From Entoloma clypeatum (taxonomy: Eukaryota > Basidiomycota > Agaricomycetes > Agaricales > Entolomataceae), in NCBI GenBank assembly GCA_963565915.1, contig OY751489.1:3162001-3226000 (forward strand): a stretch of DNA of 64,000 bases. The letters run 5' to 3'. Below the pieces are notes generated by a model, which was not told the DNA's origin, did no database searches, and worked only from the letters and a program-made list of their open reading frames with translations. Position 1 is the first letter of the stretch. Every line of letters starts with the position of its first letter. Shown here one piece after another: positions 51,855-62,875 of this stretch. A program made the translations under genes and the position numbers.

Positions 51855-52721
51855 TTAATCGGACCCTTCGGGAAAATCCTTCTCGTCGGCTTCTAAGATC
51901 GTGGTTTCATCATTCTCGCCATCTTTCTCGGACACCTTCCTAACCCTTCCGGAGTTCTTCTTCAGCTTGCAGCAGTTGCGCGCAATATGGCCTTCTTGGT
52001 CGCAGTTGAAACACTTGCGACCATCTTTCTTCTTTGGAGCGCTACAGTCTTTAGCCAGGTGACCAAAGCGTTGACAGTTGTAGCAATGGGCGACTCCTGC
52101 TTTGTCGATCTCCATGGCCTTGCCCTGACCACCATAAGTGGTACCCGATCCGGTGCGCATGTCGCCGCCACCTCGGATGACCAGTGCATGTCCTTCCATC
52201 TGTCGTCCCTTGTTTCGGATCTCCTTTGCATACTTGGAGTACATCTTGCCATCACTAGCCACTTGTTCAGAGATTCTGCGGTTGACGTTCTTTTCTAGGA
52301 TGTATTTCCCAGTTTCTTTGCCAAGGTTTGACAGCTTCACGAGCTAATCGAATTTGTCCAAAAATTCGTCAACAGTGCATTTCTCTTGTCTCAAGACTTC
52401 GAGTCTTGCTTTGGCAGTAACTGACTTGTTGGCGATGGAGAATCATGTGGCGATATCATCGGAGAAACCTAGCCAGGTGATGTTCTCATTGTCAACAGCA
52501 AGAGTGTCTAACTTGTTACTGGCCCAGTGCCTGCCGGACCCTTCCATCATGCGGGATAGTACCGCAAGAATCTTCTGATCATCTGTGAGGCTCTTTTGGA
52601 ACCTGATGTATAGTTTGGTGGCTTTCCACCACTTGTCAAAGGTGTGTCTGTTCTTGAACATCCCAGGATCCTTGATGATCTTGGATGTATCCATTGTTTG
52701 TACTGCTGGAGCTTCTTCCAT
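51855..52721 (-). pseudogene. gag: Gypsy copy B gag, interrupted
   Basis: Same gag as copy A. 52721-52443 covers the N-terminal capsid part (MDTSKIIKDPGMFKNRHTFD). 52340-51855 covers the C-terminal part with two CCHC knuckles (CYNCQRFGHLAKDC, CFNCDQEGHIARNC). A TGA at about 52445-52443 and an in-frame stop near 52343-52345 separate the halves. In copy A the second knuckle differs (CFNCDQEGHITCNC). Confidence 0.88.
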
Positions 52722-52812
52722 GTCTAGAGTCTGTGGAGGAGGAGAGGGGTCGGGTTGTTGGGATGAAGATGGGGTTTGGGATACAGGTAAGGATTGAAAA
52801 TGAGTCCCTGTT

Positions 52813-53450
52813 CTAGGCGTCTGTTTGATATCTGACTGCGCGAGTCAAAAGTAAATTCGTCAGGGGACTCGTCGGCGGAATCAGTGGTAAAACATTCGGG
52901 GTATTTCCTCTGTAGATCTCTAAGGAATATCTGTTCCTGTGGATCTGTTGGTCGTGCAAAGGGATCAAGTCTCTCATTCCGTGCCCAACAGTTGTACTTG
53001 GTCTGTTGCTCTTCAGTGGTGAAGTGGGCGTAGATCTGCTGCTTTGAGTAAGATGTGATGATGTGGCTCTGGGACATCTCGATGTGAGTGTTCTAATCAA
53101 TCTTCTGATAACGGTTGTCTGGACACCAATAAACTCTTTGATCTCTGTGATCCGACCTGTCTGAGGTCCTTCTTGAATGCGAAAACTTTTGAGTTCGTTC
53201 TGTTGGGCATTGTAATGCACGATCTGGTGTTGCCGAGCAAGGTGGATGCTCTCTGCTATCTCGCTGTGGGGGCGATGCTCGTCATTGTCTAGTTCTTCAT
53301 CAAGCACCTGCTGTAGGATGCGATGGATCTCTGATTCGATGTACTGCTGGATGAGTGTAAAATTGATACTGTCTCGAGGACTTAGCTCCTCCTGTCGGGC
53401 TTCTGGCGTGCTGAATGGGTTACTGGTGAAGTCTTCAAAGAAGCGCGATG
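52813..53450 (-). pseudogene. Gypsy copy B, N-terminal gag-region ORF
   Basis: Sequence between the LTR and gag, open over at least 53307-52813, with LDNDEHRPHSEIAESIHLAR and a serine/threonine-rich tail. It corresponds to the interrupted ORF at 3573-3905 of copy A and is longer here because the stop is absent. Confidence 0.55.
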
Positions 53451-53511
53451 TCTTGACTCGTCTGGTAGTTACTCTCTTCGCTCTGGGTGAACCTAACGAG
53501 ATTTAGCAACT

Positions 53512-53912
53512 TGTTATGCTTAACAAACTGTTCCAAGGTTCGGGCAGAGTATGCAGGAAGTGGAAAGGCGAAGAGCAATGTGATTGCTAAATCTAAGGAA
53601 TCTACTACAGTACACGAGGTTTATATAGGTACTGACTATAGGCGGTAGCGGATGAGTCAGTACTGCAGAAGGCAGTGCGCATGAGTAAGGCGACTGCAGA
53701 AGGCTATGTACAGTGAGTAAGCTCACTGCAGAAAGCAAGTCAGCGCAGGAGCAAAGTATACTAAAGGGGATGACAAAGTAATGTAATGAGTCAGACTGGG
53801 AATCGAAGGTTGCGAAAGTAGACATTGGACATAGTGAGTTCGTAAGAGGGCGCCGAGTCGGGCCGATAAGTAAAAGATATGATGTGGTCCTCATACCATA
53901 GAGTCCGTAACA
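53512..53912 (-). repeat. 5' LTR of Gypsy copy B
   Basis: 401 bp with TGTTA/TAACA termini, closely similar to 3881-4282; many of the differences are CG versus TG or CA. Confidence 0.92.
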
Positions 53913-54148
53913 ACAATGATCATATTTGAAAATAGATCCTTGATATGTTTTGGTTTGTATTCTATGAGGTCATTTTTAATTTGTGCAGCGATTATACTGG
54001 CAGAAAAAATGTGGATCATATTGTTATTGGCACCCCAGTGTGCTCCCGGAACATAATTGTGGAAAAAGGATGAACACCGTCTTTACCGATTTTATCACCC
54101 CACCTCATAAAACAGCTCGATTAAGGCGACTTAAAAATCACCCACATA
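53913..54148. other. spacer between Gypsy B and the hAT-type element
   Basis: About 235 bp of AT-rich sequence; no gene recognised. Confidence 0.5.
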
Positions 54149-54419
54149 GTGATGCTTAGTGTTTGAAAGTTTGGTTTGGTTTGGTTAATTGACACCAAAT
54201 CCATTAACCTAAACCTTGACCAGTTAAGAAAATTTCAGAAAAAATTCCAAACCAGACCAAACCATTATTAACCAGTTAATCTTTCATTGGTTTGGTTAAT
54301 TTATTGGTTAAACTCAGTTAAACCATACAAATATCACACATTGTCCACAAGAGCCATGTTACTTAGTTAATTTGCTGTTGACATAGGTTCACACATGATT
54401 AAACCATCCAAACACATGA

Positions 54420-55000
54420 TTTTTGGCATGTGTGCCCTCATTGCAGAGTCAGCAATGGGTGGATGTGTTGTTTCAACATTGGATGACGTGCATCACGTGT
54501 GCATCAAATGTGTCAAATACATGTAAACAAATTCCCAAAAACATCGCACATCTGCTTATTATGTCTACACAGGAACAAGTAAGGGTTTATACTATATCAA
54601 TTAGATAGGAGGGAATTATATGTCATTAAGTAAGTATTTATTTTATGAAACTTTGCCACGGATTTTAAGTTATAGAGGTTCCGTGCTCTGACCAAATAAT
54701 AGTAAACAATGTGCAAAATGCATTGTGCAGGTGCGTGTGGTGCCTTTCTCATAGTCTAATAATAGTTCAATGTGATGGAACTCATCAATAGATATGTATT
54801 CACCTTCTGAAACACCTTGTATGGTTTTTAGATGTCTAGATAAAATAGAAATAATGAAATGTACAGATTTCAGTGAAAGTGCTATATCTCCCCAAGAAAT
54901 GGACCAAATTTGAAAAACAAATGTGCTATAAGATCCCCTGGATGTGAAGGATCCAAATCTGAAATAGAATTTTTTGGTCAAATTTTCGACCTATTTTGCT
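54420..55000. repeat. internal repeat block, first direct copy
   Basis: About 580 bp (starting near TTTTGGCATGTGTGCCCTCA) that recurs in the same orientation at 56380-56960, and partly inverted at 59170-59400. Shared landmarks include ACACAGGAACAAGTAA and CAAATAATAGTAAACAATG. Non-coding; probably a separate older repeat family. Confidence 0.75.
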
Positions 55001-55440
55001 CATATTCACCTTATGAAGTCCTTGAATTGTGTTTGAATGGTCTCAATAGGTTCACATGCAATGGTTAAATAGTATATATATATTACATGTAATCTAATGT
55101 GGTTGTGGAAAGGAGGAAGTAAGAAATGTTGCTTTTTGTGTTTAGGGGAACTCATGCTGCACTGTTTATCACAATTTACAGTGTGTTTTGATACATCATT
55201 CTGCTACATAGACTCTCTACCAGACATAGCTAATATACTTACTATCACTTTTAAGTATCTCTACATAAGTTATGAATAATTTTTGGGACTGGTGGTGCCA
55301 CGGTTTGGGCATTGAGGGCGCGATTTTCAACAATGCACATCGCTCGGCATTGACTGCCGAGCACACTTGGCAATTGCCAAAAGTCGAACCATAAGTCAAC
55401 TGCCAAACCTTCCCACACTCTTTATTTCCCCCACCTCCAC

Positions 55441-55705
55441 TCCATCTGGCCACCACTGGCCCCTTCAAGCGCCCAACGGCCCTCTCTAATGCCCAATGGC
55501 CTGTCCTTGCGCCCAACGCCCCCCTCTGGCACCCAACAACCCCAACTGATGACCAATGGCCTCCCTTTGCACCCAACGCCCTGCTCTAGCGCCCAACATC
55601 CCGTCCTCGTGCCCAACGGCCCCCACTCATGACCAACGGCCTCCCTTCATGCCCCCTCAAGCACTCAACACCCCCCTCTAGCATGCAATGTCCCATCCTC
55701 ATGCC
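55441..55705. repeat. 20-bp minisatellite array II, left part
   Basis: Tandem 20-bp units, for example GCCCAACGGCCCTCTCTAAT then GCCCAATGGCCTGTCCTTGC. The first 11 bases (GCCCAACGGCC) are well kept and the last 9 vary. It continues at 60105-60800, split by the inner element. Confidence 0.88.
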
Positions 55706-56290
55706 TAATGGCAGGTAGTCAACCTACACTGTATTGTAATTTATGGTCCAGCGAAGGCATACAGTGTATGGTGAATTACGGAAGCAGCGAATTTGCTACA
55801 ACACCAGCGAATTTACCACGGTGAACGGCGAAATAATAATGTCGCCAGCAAACAAAAAATGTCGCCGGTGACAACATACAACAGATCAGCGAATAATTCA
55901 CCGGCGAAAGACACCACAGTGAAAAACCGGCGAAAGACCGGCAACACGGCAACAGGCCATTGGTGAAAGCAAGTCTTGAGGGCCGGCGACACTGCAAATT
56001 AAAAGAAAGATGCTAACGACAGATCGGCATATCATTGACCAGTGAAAGACACCATGGCAAAAAACCGGCAAAAGACTGGCAAAAAACCGGCGAGACGGCG
56101 ACAGGCCATCAGCGAATGAATGTGCCACCGGCAAAACCAAGTCTTGAGGGCCGGCAACACTGCAAATTAAAATAACAATGCTAACGACAGATCAGCATAT
56201 CATTGACCGGCAAAAGACACCACAGCAAAAAACTGGCAAAAAGCCAGCGACAAACCAGCAACAGGCCATCGGTGAAAGCAAGCCTTTAAT
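55706..56290 (+). repeat. left subterminal array of the inner element
   Basis: Outer unique end, then about three tandem units of about 180 bp. Each contains CACTGCAAATTAAAA, GCTAACGACAGATC, AAGACACCA, CCGGCGA-type runs and GACAGGCCAT. Mirrors 59390-60104. Confidence 0.75.
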
Positions 56291-56379
56291 CCATGCTGAT
56301 GTAATGGTTTTTTACTGTTTTTGATGCTTATGCTGCTCATGACTAATTGAATAAAAATCCATGTATATATTCTGAGCTT

Positions 56380-56960
56380 TTCGGCATGTGTGCTCCTCAT
56401 TGCACAGTCAGTAATGGGTGGATGTGTGGGTTTAATGTTGCATGATGCGCGACACACACACATCACACATGTCAAATACATGTAAACAAATCTCCAAAAA
56501 TATTGCACATCCTCCTCATTACCTCTACACAGGAACAAGTAAACTTTTCTACTATATCAGTTAGGTAGGGGAGCATGTTGTATCATCAAGTATGTATTTA
56601 TTTTATCAAATTTTGCCACGGATCCCAAGTTATAGAGGTCCCATGGTTTGAACCAAATAATAGTAAACAATGCACCAAAGACATTGTGCAGGCATGCACG
56701 GTGCCTTCCTCATGATTTAATAATAGTTTGAAGCAATAGGACTCATGACTGCATATGTATTCACCTTGTGACACACTTTGTATAATTTTTAGAAGTCCAA
56801 TATGATAGAAATAATCAAATGTGCAGATTTGAGGAGAAGTGTCATATCTTCCTAAGAAATGAACCAAATTTGAAAAATGAAGGTGTTCTGAGATCCCCTG
56901 AATGTGGAGAATCCAAAGGTGAAATAAAAGATTTTGGTCAGTTGCATCACGATTTTGCCT
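56380..56960. repeat. internal repeat block, second direct copy
   Basis: Second copy of 54420-55000, about 80% similar by eye. Confidence 0.75.
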
Positions 56961-58014
56961 GTGTTTTGATCTCTCATTTCAGAATACAGATTCTCTATCA
57001 TACATAGCTTGAGTATCCAACTGTATATATACTTTTCATGAGTTCATAGGCATCTATCCATTAGTTAACAAGCATATTTGTGGCCCATCAAGTGGGAAAT
57101 GTAGAAAACATGATTTCGTTCCCAACACTGTCATTGTTATGCATGTGGGATTCTGAGACATATTTTGGACAAAGTCTTATCTCCAGTCTTCCACATGGCA
57201 TGGATTCTCTTGGAACTTTTTGTATCAAGTAGATGTACATCTGATACACCCTATACAACCATCTATAGATTTATTGACCATACAATAATAATGCCAGATG
57301 ATGAATACATAGACATTTTTGATGTGCAAGTTGTCTGATACTTTTTAACACTTATCTATACATCACACCATTTACTATTGATGTGTTGAGACCTACTCAC
57401 ACTAGAGAATAGCCATACACAGGTGCCTGGATTGCACTGCAGGCATAAAATGATGATCTGTGCCAAAGATGAGGATATACATTTCAGCTTTTTTCACCAT
57501 GTTCTACCTCTACATGGTATCCGCATGTCTTTATTCATATCCTCACATAATTGGGAATGAACCTTCAGATGGTTCTGTGGTGGGGAGAGACTTTCTACAG
57601 TGTATTAGAACAAGTATACTGGTAAGCTTCACTTTCAACTGTGTCTACAGCTTTGCTGGCACCACACACATGCCCTAGATAACTGTTGAGACCCAGTCAA
57701 ATCGGATCATGGTTCCAGATGGGGAAATCAGGTGAAATCCGGCCCCTACATGATTTTTCCCAGATGGACCCACCGAGAACCTGCAGTTCCGAAAAAAACA
57801 GATATCTTGCCTAAAGTCTGTGAATGGATGGGGTTAAGTGGGTCAAAAACAGGTGCTGATGTGGGATTTTCCTGATTGGGCTTTCAGGGTTGTTTTCGGG
57901 GAATTTTCGGTTGGTTCACTTTTAGTTGTAGATGATGGTTTTTAATAATTTGATTCACTATACTAATATAATACAAAATGACTACAAACTATACTATATA
58001 TAAACTAATTTGAG
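56961..58014. other. non-coding interior of the inner element
   Basis: About 1 kb of AT-rich sequence with only short open frames; no recognisable transposase or other gene. Confidence 0.5.
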
Positions 58015-58735
58015 CATGAGGGTGTTGGACATGAGGACGGTGGTTGGGGGATAGGGAGCGGACGTTGGGCACGAGGGGAGGCCATTGGGCCTGAGGGACG
58101 GTCGTTGGACGCGAGGGGCGGTCGTTGGACACAGGGGGCGGCCGTTTCGCAAGAGGGGAGGCCATTGTGCAGGAGGAGCGGCTGTTGTGCCCGAGGCACG
58201 GTCGTTGGGCCCCAGGGACGGTGGTTGGACATGGGGGGGGGGCGGCCGTTTCGCAGGAGGGGGGGCCGTTGTGCAGGAGGAGCAGCCGTTGCGCCCGAGG
58301 CACGGTTGTTGGACACGAGGGGCAGCCGTTGGGCACGAGGAGCCGCCGTTGGGCATGAAGGAAGGTGGTTGGATGCAAGGGGAAGCCGTAGGGCAGGAGA
58401 CACGGCCGTTGGGCACGAGGGATGGTCATTGGGCACGGGGAATGGCCATTTGGCATGAGAAATCGCCGTTGGGCGCAAAGGTAGGCCATTGGGCAAGAGA
58501 TGCGGTCGTTGGGTGTGAAAGAAGGTGGTTGGACCTGTTGGGCAGGAGACGTGGCCATTGGGTATGAGAGATGGTCGCTGGGAACGAGGGACGGTTGTTG
58601 GGCATGGGGAATGGCTGTTGGGCAGGAGACGCGGCTGTTGGGCACAAAGGAAGGTGGTTGGGCAGGAGACGCAGCCGTTGGGCAAGAAACGCGGCCGTTG
58701 GGCACGAGGGGTGGCTGTTGAGCCCACGAACTGGG
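58015..58735. repeat. 20-bp minisatellite array III
   Basis: About 35 units of 20 bp in the orientation GGCCGTTGGGC plus a variable half. Consecutive examples are GGCCATTGGGCCTGAGGGAC and GGTCGTTGGACGCGAGGGGC near 58080-58120. It is inverted relative to array II. Because 20 is not a multiple of 3, the repeat is open in several frames on both strands and gives long proline/alanine-rich ORFs that are not genes. Confidence 0.9.
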
Positions 58736-59169
58736 TGATGATCAATGACGGGGGCAGAGCGAGGGGAGGCGTAGTGGGAAGTGGTTGGCAGTGGTTACAT
58801 ACTTAAAATTTTAAAGTTCAATGACTCGCTTCAGCGAGTTGAATCGGAGTTTGAATTGACTTGAAAAATCTTGAGTGTGCCAGCATAATGTGTCATTGGT
58901 GTGAAGTCCGAACAGGTGCAATGCACCTTTTCGTTGCAAGGCTGGGAATTCCAGGACCATCAGGAAATTTCCCAATGGTGTCTCAATTCCCAACTTTCCC
59001 TGTCAGGGACCCCCTCAATCCCACAAGGGCTGGATTCCACCAGGTCCGATTTTGACTGGGGTTGAGATGGTGACTCATTGACTAGCAAAAGAACATTGTC
59101 GCCACAGCCAGTTTTTTGCTGTGGTGTCTTTCGTCAGTGAATTATTTGCTGATCTGTCATTAGCATTGT
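58736..59169. other. spacer inside the inner element
   Basis: No gene. From about 59095 it enters the inverted repeat blocks (TTTTTTGCTGTGGTGTCTTTC). Confidence 0.5.
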
Positions 59170-60104
59170 TTTCTATTATTTGGTTCAGACCATAGGACCT
59201 CTATAACTTTAAATCTGTGGCTAATTTTCTTAAAATAAATACATACTTGATGATACAACATGCTCCCCTACTTATCTGATATAGTAGCAAACATTACTTG
59301 TTCCTGTGTAGATATAATGAGGAGATGTGCAATATCTTTTGACATTTGTTTACATGTATTTGACATGTTTGATGGGTGTGTGTCACACATCATCCAACAT
59401 TCGCTGGTTTTTCGCCATGGTGTCTGTGACCGGTGAATTATTTGCTGATCTGTTGTTAGCATTGTTCTTTGTATATGGAGTGTTGCCGACACTCAAGGCT
59501 CGCTTTTGCCGATGGGTCATCAATTCGCCGATGGCCTGTCGCCGTCTCGCCGGTTTGTCGCCGGTCTTTCGCCGGTTTTTCACTGTAGTGTCTTTCGCTG
59601 GTCAATGATATGCTGATCTGTTGTTAGCATTGTTCTTTTAATTTGCAGTGTCGCCGGCCCTCAAGACTTGGTTTCGCCAGTGGCCCATTCATTCGCCGAT
59701 GGCCTGTCGCTGATTTGTGGCCAGTCTTTTGCCAGTTTTTTGCTGTGGTGTCTCTTGCCGGTGAATTATTCGCCAATCTGTCGTTAGCATTGTTCTTTTC
59801 ATTTGCAGTGTTGCCGGCACTCAAGGCTCGCTTTCGTCGATGGGTCATCAATTCGCCGATGGCCTGTCGCCGTGTCACCGGTTTGTCACCGGTTTTTCGC
59901 CGTGGTGTCTTTTGCCGGTGAATTATTCGCCAATCTGTTGTATGTTGTCGCCGGCGACATTTTTTCTTCACCGGTGACATTACTACTCCGCCGTTTGCTG
60001 TGGTAAATTTGCTGGTGTTGTAGCAAATTCACTGCTTCCATAATTTACCATACACTGTATGTCTTCGCTGGACCATAAATTACAATACAATGTAGGTTGA
60101 GTAT
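59170..60104 (-). repeat. right subterminal array of the inner element
   Basis: 59170-59400 is an inverted partial copy of the 54420/56380 block. 59400-60104 has about four tandem units of about 180 bp, inverted relative to 55706-56290, ending in the mirrored outer end. Confidence 0.75.
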
Positions 60105-60800
60105 GTGCTAACGGCCCCCACTCGCCCCCAACGGGCCCCTTTGCGCCCAACCACCCACTTTCACATCCAACAACCCCTACTGGTGTCCAATGGCCTCCTT
60201 TTCGCCCCCAATGACATCCCTCACCCATCTCTTGTGCCCAACCACCCCGCCCTCATGCCCAACAGCCCCCACTCGCCCCCAACAGCCCCCACTCGCCCCC
60301 AACAGCCCCCTTCATGCCCAACAACCCCTACTGGCATCCAATGGCCTCCTTTCTCCCCCAATGGCATCCCTCGCCTGTCTCTTGTGCCCAACGACCCCAA
60401 CTGATGACCAACGGCCTCCCTTCATGCCCAATGGCCTCCACTTGCGCCTAACGGCCCCCACTTGCGCTCAACGGCCCACTCTCGCGTCCAACGACCCCTA
60501 CTGGCATCCAACAGCCTCCTTTCACCCTCAATGGTGTCCCTTGCCCGTCTTTCGTGCCCGAAAGCCGTCTTTCGTGCCCAACCACCTCGACTCATGCCCA
60601 ACAGTCCCACTTGTCCCCAACACCTGTCTCTTGTGGTGAACGGCCCTCCAACTCATGTCCAATGACCTGCACTCAAACACCCAATGATGTCACTCGCGCC
60701 CAATGCCCAATGCTGTCCACACGTGTCCAATCGCCCCTCTCTCCTGTCCAACAGGACCTGCAGCCGCGCCCAATGGCCTCACTCGCGCTCAATGCCATCC
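60105..60800. repeat. 20-bp minisatellite array II, right part
   Basis: Continues the GCCCAACGGCC-plus-variable 20-bp units of 55441-55705 in the same orientation, for about 700 bp. Confidence 0.88.
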
Positions 60801-61226
60801 ATGCGCACATGAATTGTGGGGCTGGGGAGTGGGACAGACATGGGGGTTTTTTTTTCTGTATTTACTCTAGTTAGACCAGTCTTGTTCTATAATTTAAGAT
60901 TGGCGAGACTAGTGGGACCAGTCTCCCATTGGTCTTGTCTTATTTTCTGTCATTTTCATATGAGTGAGAGAGTAGTTTCCATAGACTGACTTCTATGTCA
61001 ATAGCTCAGATGACCTCTTGCTTTGTCTCAAGGTTACTGGTTTAGACTGGTTTAAACCGGTTAAACCTGGTTAATTTTTTTTTTCCAAAAGTGATTAACT
61101 TAAACTAGTGTATGTCTGAATCTGATTAACTCAAAACAGTTGGTTAACCAAACCACTGGTTTGGTTTGGTCTGGTTAGTGGTTAATTTTGTTTTTTTAAA
61201 CTGGACTTTCAAACACTAGTGATGCA

Positions 61227-62875
61227 TCACCACTGATTCACCCCCTCGAGCACCACAACCCACATTGAGGCCTCAGGATGTCAAGATCAAGTATTGCTGT
61301 GTATTGTAGAATAGGTTAGACCAATTTATCTCTGTTTTACATGTTGAGAGCCTGTCCTGTAGCTCGAAAATGGCTTGAAAAAAGTGTATTTCATATCTTT
61401 CATGCTCAGAAATATGGAAAAAATGCAGATCCTTCATGTATAACTCTCTCCAAGTGGAAGCCAAATGCAACATACATTCTGGGAGATATAGATACAAGGT
61501 GCAGCCATAAAATAGGTCAGGGACATGTTTGTGACATGAGTGTAACAGTGATGCATCACTCCATAAGTTCAAACCCTTCAGGATTCTGTCTTTAGCACAT
61601 CTTGTACTGAATATTTTCCCAAGATTGTTGGTGCCATCTTAAAGCAGAGATGACAAGCTTTCAAATGGTGCAAGATTTAAGAAATTTGGATGTGCCTATG
61701 TGAAACTAGAGGCCCATCTATACAGGTAGTCAACCTATATTGTATGGTCTTAGACAGTCCAGCAAAGACATACAATGTATTGTCTCAGATGGCTGCAGCA
61801 GGCCCGCTGGAGCTCCAGCGAACAAACCTTAAATTATAGGGCCTAGTAAGCGAAGTAGGACAGTGTGTTGTTGCCTATACTAGCACCAGTGATCCATCGG
61901 CAACTTGTACTACAAACTGGCAACAAGGATTTTGGTGGACCGACACATTCCCAGGCATATCTAAAGCATAGCACGAGTCTACTCACGAGTGACCCGGATC
62001 CTTATCCTCGAGTACTTGTTTAGTTCCAAGTGAAACTCGGAGTTGTACGAGTACATTCCCACAGATGACTTGGACTCATGAGTATAGAACCCGTGAGTAT
62101 ACAAGTACTCGTTGATCCGTGAGTCAACTCAAGTACTCACAAGTACCTGTACGAGTACCTGTGCATATCACAAAAAAGGCTTCGAAAAGTTAACATAATG
62201 TCCTTGTTAGTACAGCTCAGGTATTCTAGTTGGTAGCAACCTCAGTAATTCAAGAATGTGGCGGCAGCAGGCGATGAAGTACAAGATGGAAGGGCAGAGG
62301 TGCCCGTGAGATCAGCTCCAGATGTCGCTGGGTTGTCTTGATCAGATGACTCGCCCTGCTGAATGTGTTGGTGTTTTTGTCGGCGTGCCATGGTTTCTTG
62401 CCGCCATCTGATGAATATAATAGCTGGTTTTTATATCTTTTCAGTAGCCTGTATTTGGAAAGTGGGAAAAGCTCACCGCCCACTAATATTTGCTATGGTA
62501 GTTCGAACGTGGCTAGCCAGAGCATGGTCGATAATCTAAGACTGAAAGTTCATCAGATCCAAGCAAAGGAAAAATTGATAAGAGGGGATACATGCATGGT
62601 GATAGGGATCTCCTGTAGCCTCATCAGAAAATCATAGGATCGGTTGGGTTGTTAGCAGTCGTTCATGCGTTTGTGGAGAGGGGAGGCAAGTCGAGAGAAC
62701 AGGCGCCTGATGTCACGGAGTTTCAATAATAATGACACATGACCTTGTTGATTTGGCACTTGGTCACTGGGCGTTGATTCTGTATCGCGCGCATTCTGGC
62801 AACTCAATCTCTGCATGTTCGCAGTCTCTTTCCTCACTCGCGGATCGTTCTTGTCAACTCCTTTCAACTATCAAC
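61227..62875. other. no supported gene; repeat remnants
   Basis: About 61722-61850 repeats the outer end of the inner element (CAGGTAGTCAACCTA). 61940-62170 is dense in GTACGAGTAC/AAGTACTCG palindromic words, resembling the end of another DNA transposon; similar inverted words occur at 63940-64000. The short open frames have no recognisable products. Confidence 0.45.

Larger units (their letters stand above)
48840..53912 (-). mobile_element. Ty3/Gypsy retrotransposon copy B, 3' truncated
   Basis: Same family as copy A. On the minus strand it has a 5' LTR (53512-53912), gag, protease, reverse transcriptase, RNase H and integrase up to 48840, where it is cut off by the LTR fragment. The 3' LTR is missing, so the left side was deleted or replaced. 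Inactivated by TGA codons and frameshifts. Confidence 0.93.
55706..60104. mobile_element. inner 4.4-kb element with inverted subterminal repeat arrays
   Basis: The ends are inverted copies of about 600-700 bp. CAACCTACACTGTATTGTAA at about 55718 is mirrored at about 60098, and both sides continue into tandem units of about 180 bp rich in CCGGCGAAA. It lies inside minisatellite array II. A possible target duplication is CTAATGGC/CTAACGGC, but the surrounding repeat weakens that call. No transposase seen. A third, single copy of the outer end occurs at 61722. Superfamily not assigned. Confidence 0.6.
54157..61218. mobile_element. 7.06-kb hAT-type transposon without transposase
   Basis: Inverted ends TAGTGTTTGAAAGT (54157-54170 and reverse complement at 61205-61218) are flanked by 8-bp direct repeats GTGATGCT and GTGATGCA. 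The 8-bp duplication and TAGTG start fit hAT elements. Both ends carry clusters of GGTTAA/TTAACC and GGTTTGG motifs over about 170 bp (54170-54335 and 61035-61195), as expected for subterminal transposase sites. No open frame inside resembles a transposase, so it is non-autonomous. It contains minisatellite array II, an inner element and array III. Confidence 0.78.

Noticed and set aside
58015..58735. CRISPR-like appearance (conserved repeat plus variable spacer)
   Set aside because: The unit is only 20 bp, the repeat is degenerate, the context is a eukaryotic transposon and no cas genes exist.
57989..58745. Long overlapping ORFs on both strands (up to 246 codons, proline/alanine/serine-rich)
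   Set aside because: They are by-products of a stop-free 20-bp repeat; period 20 gives open frames in several phases with no protein-like conservation.
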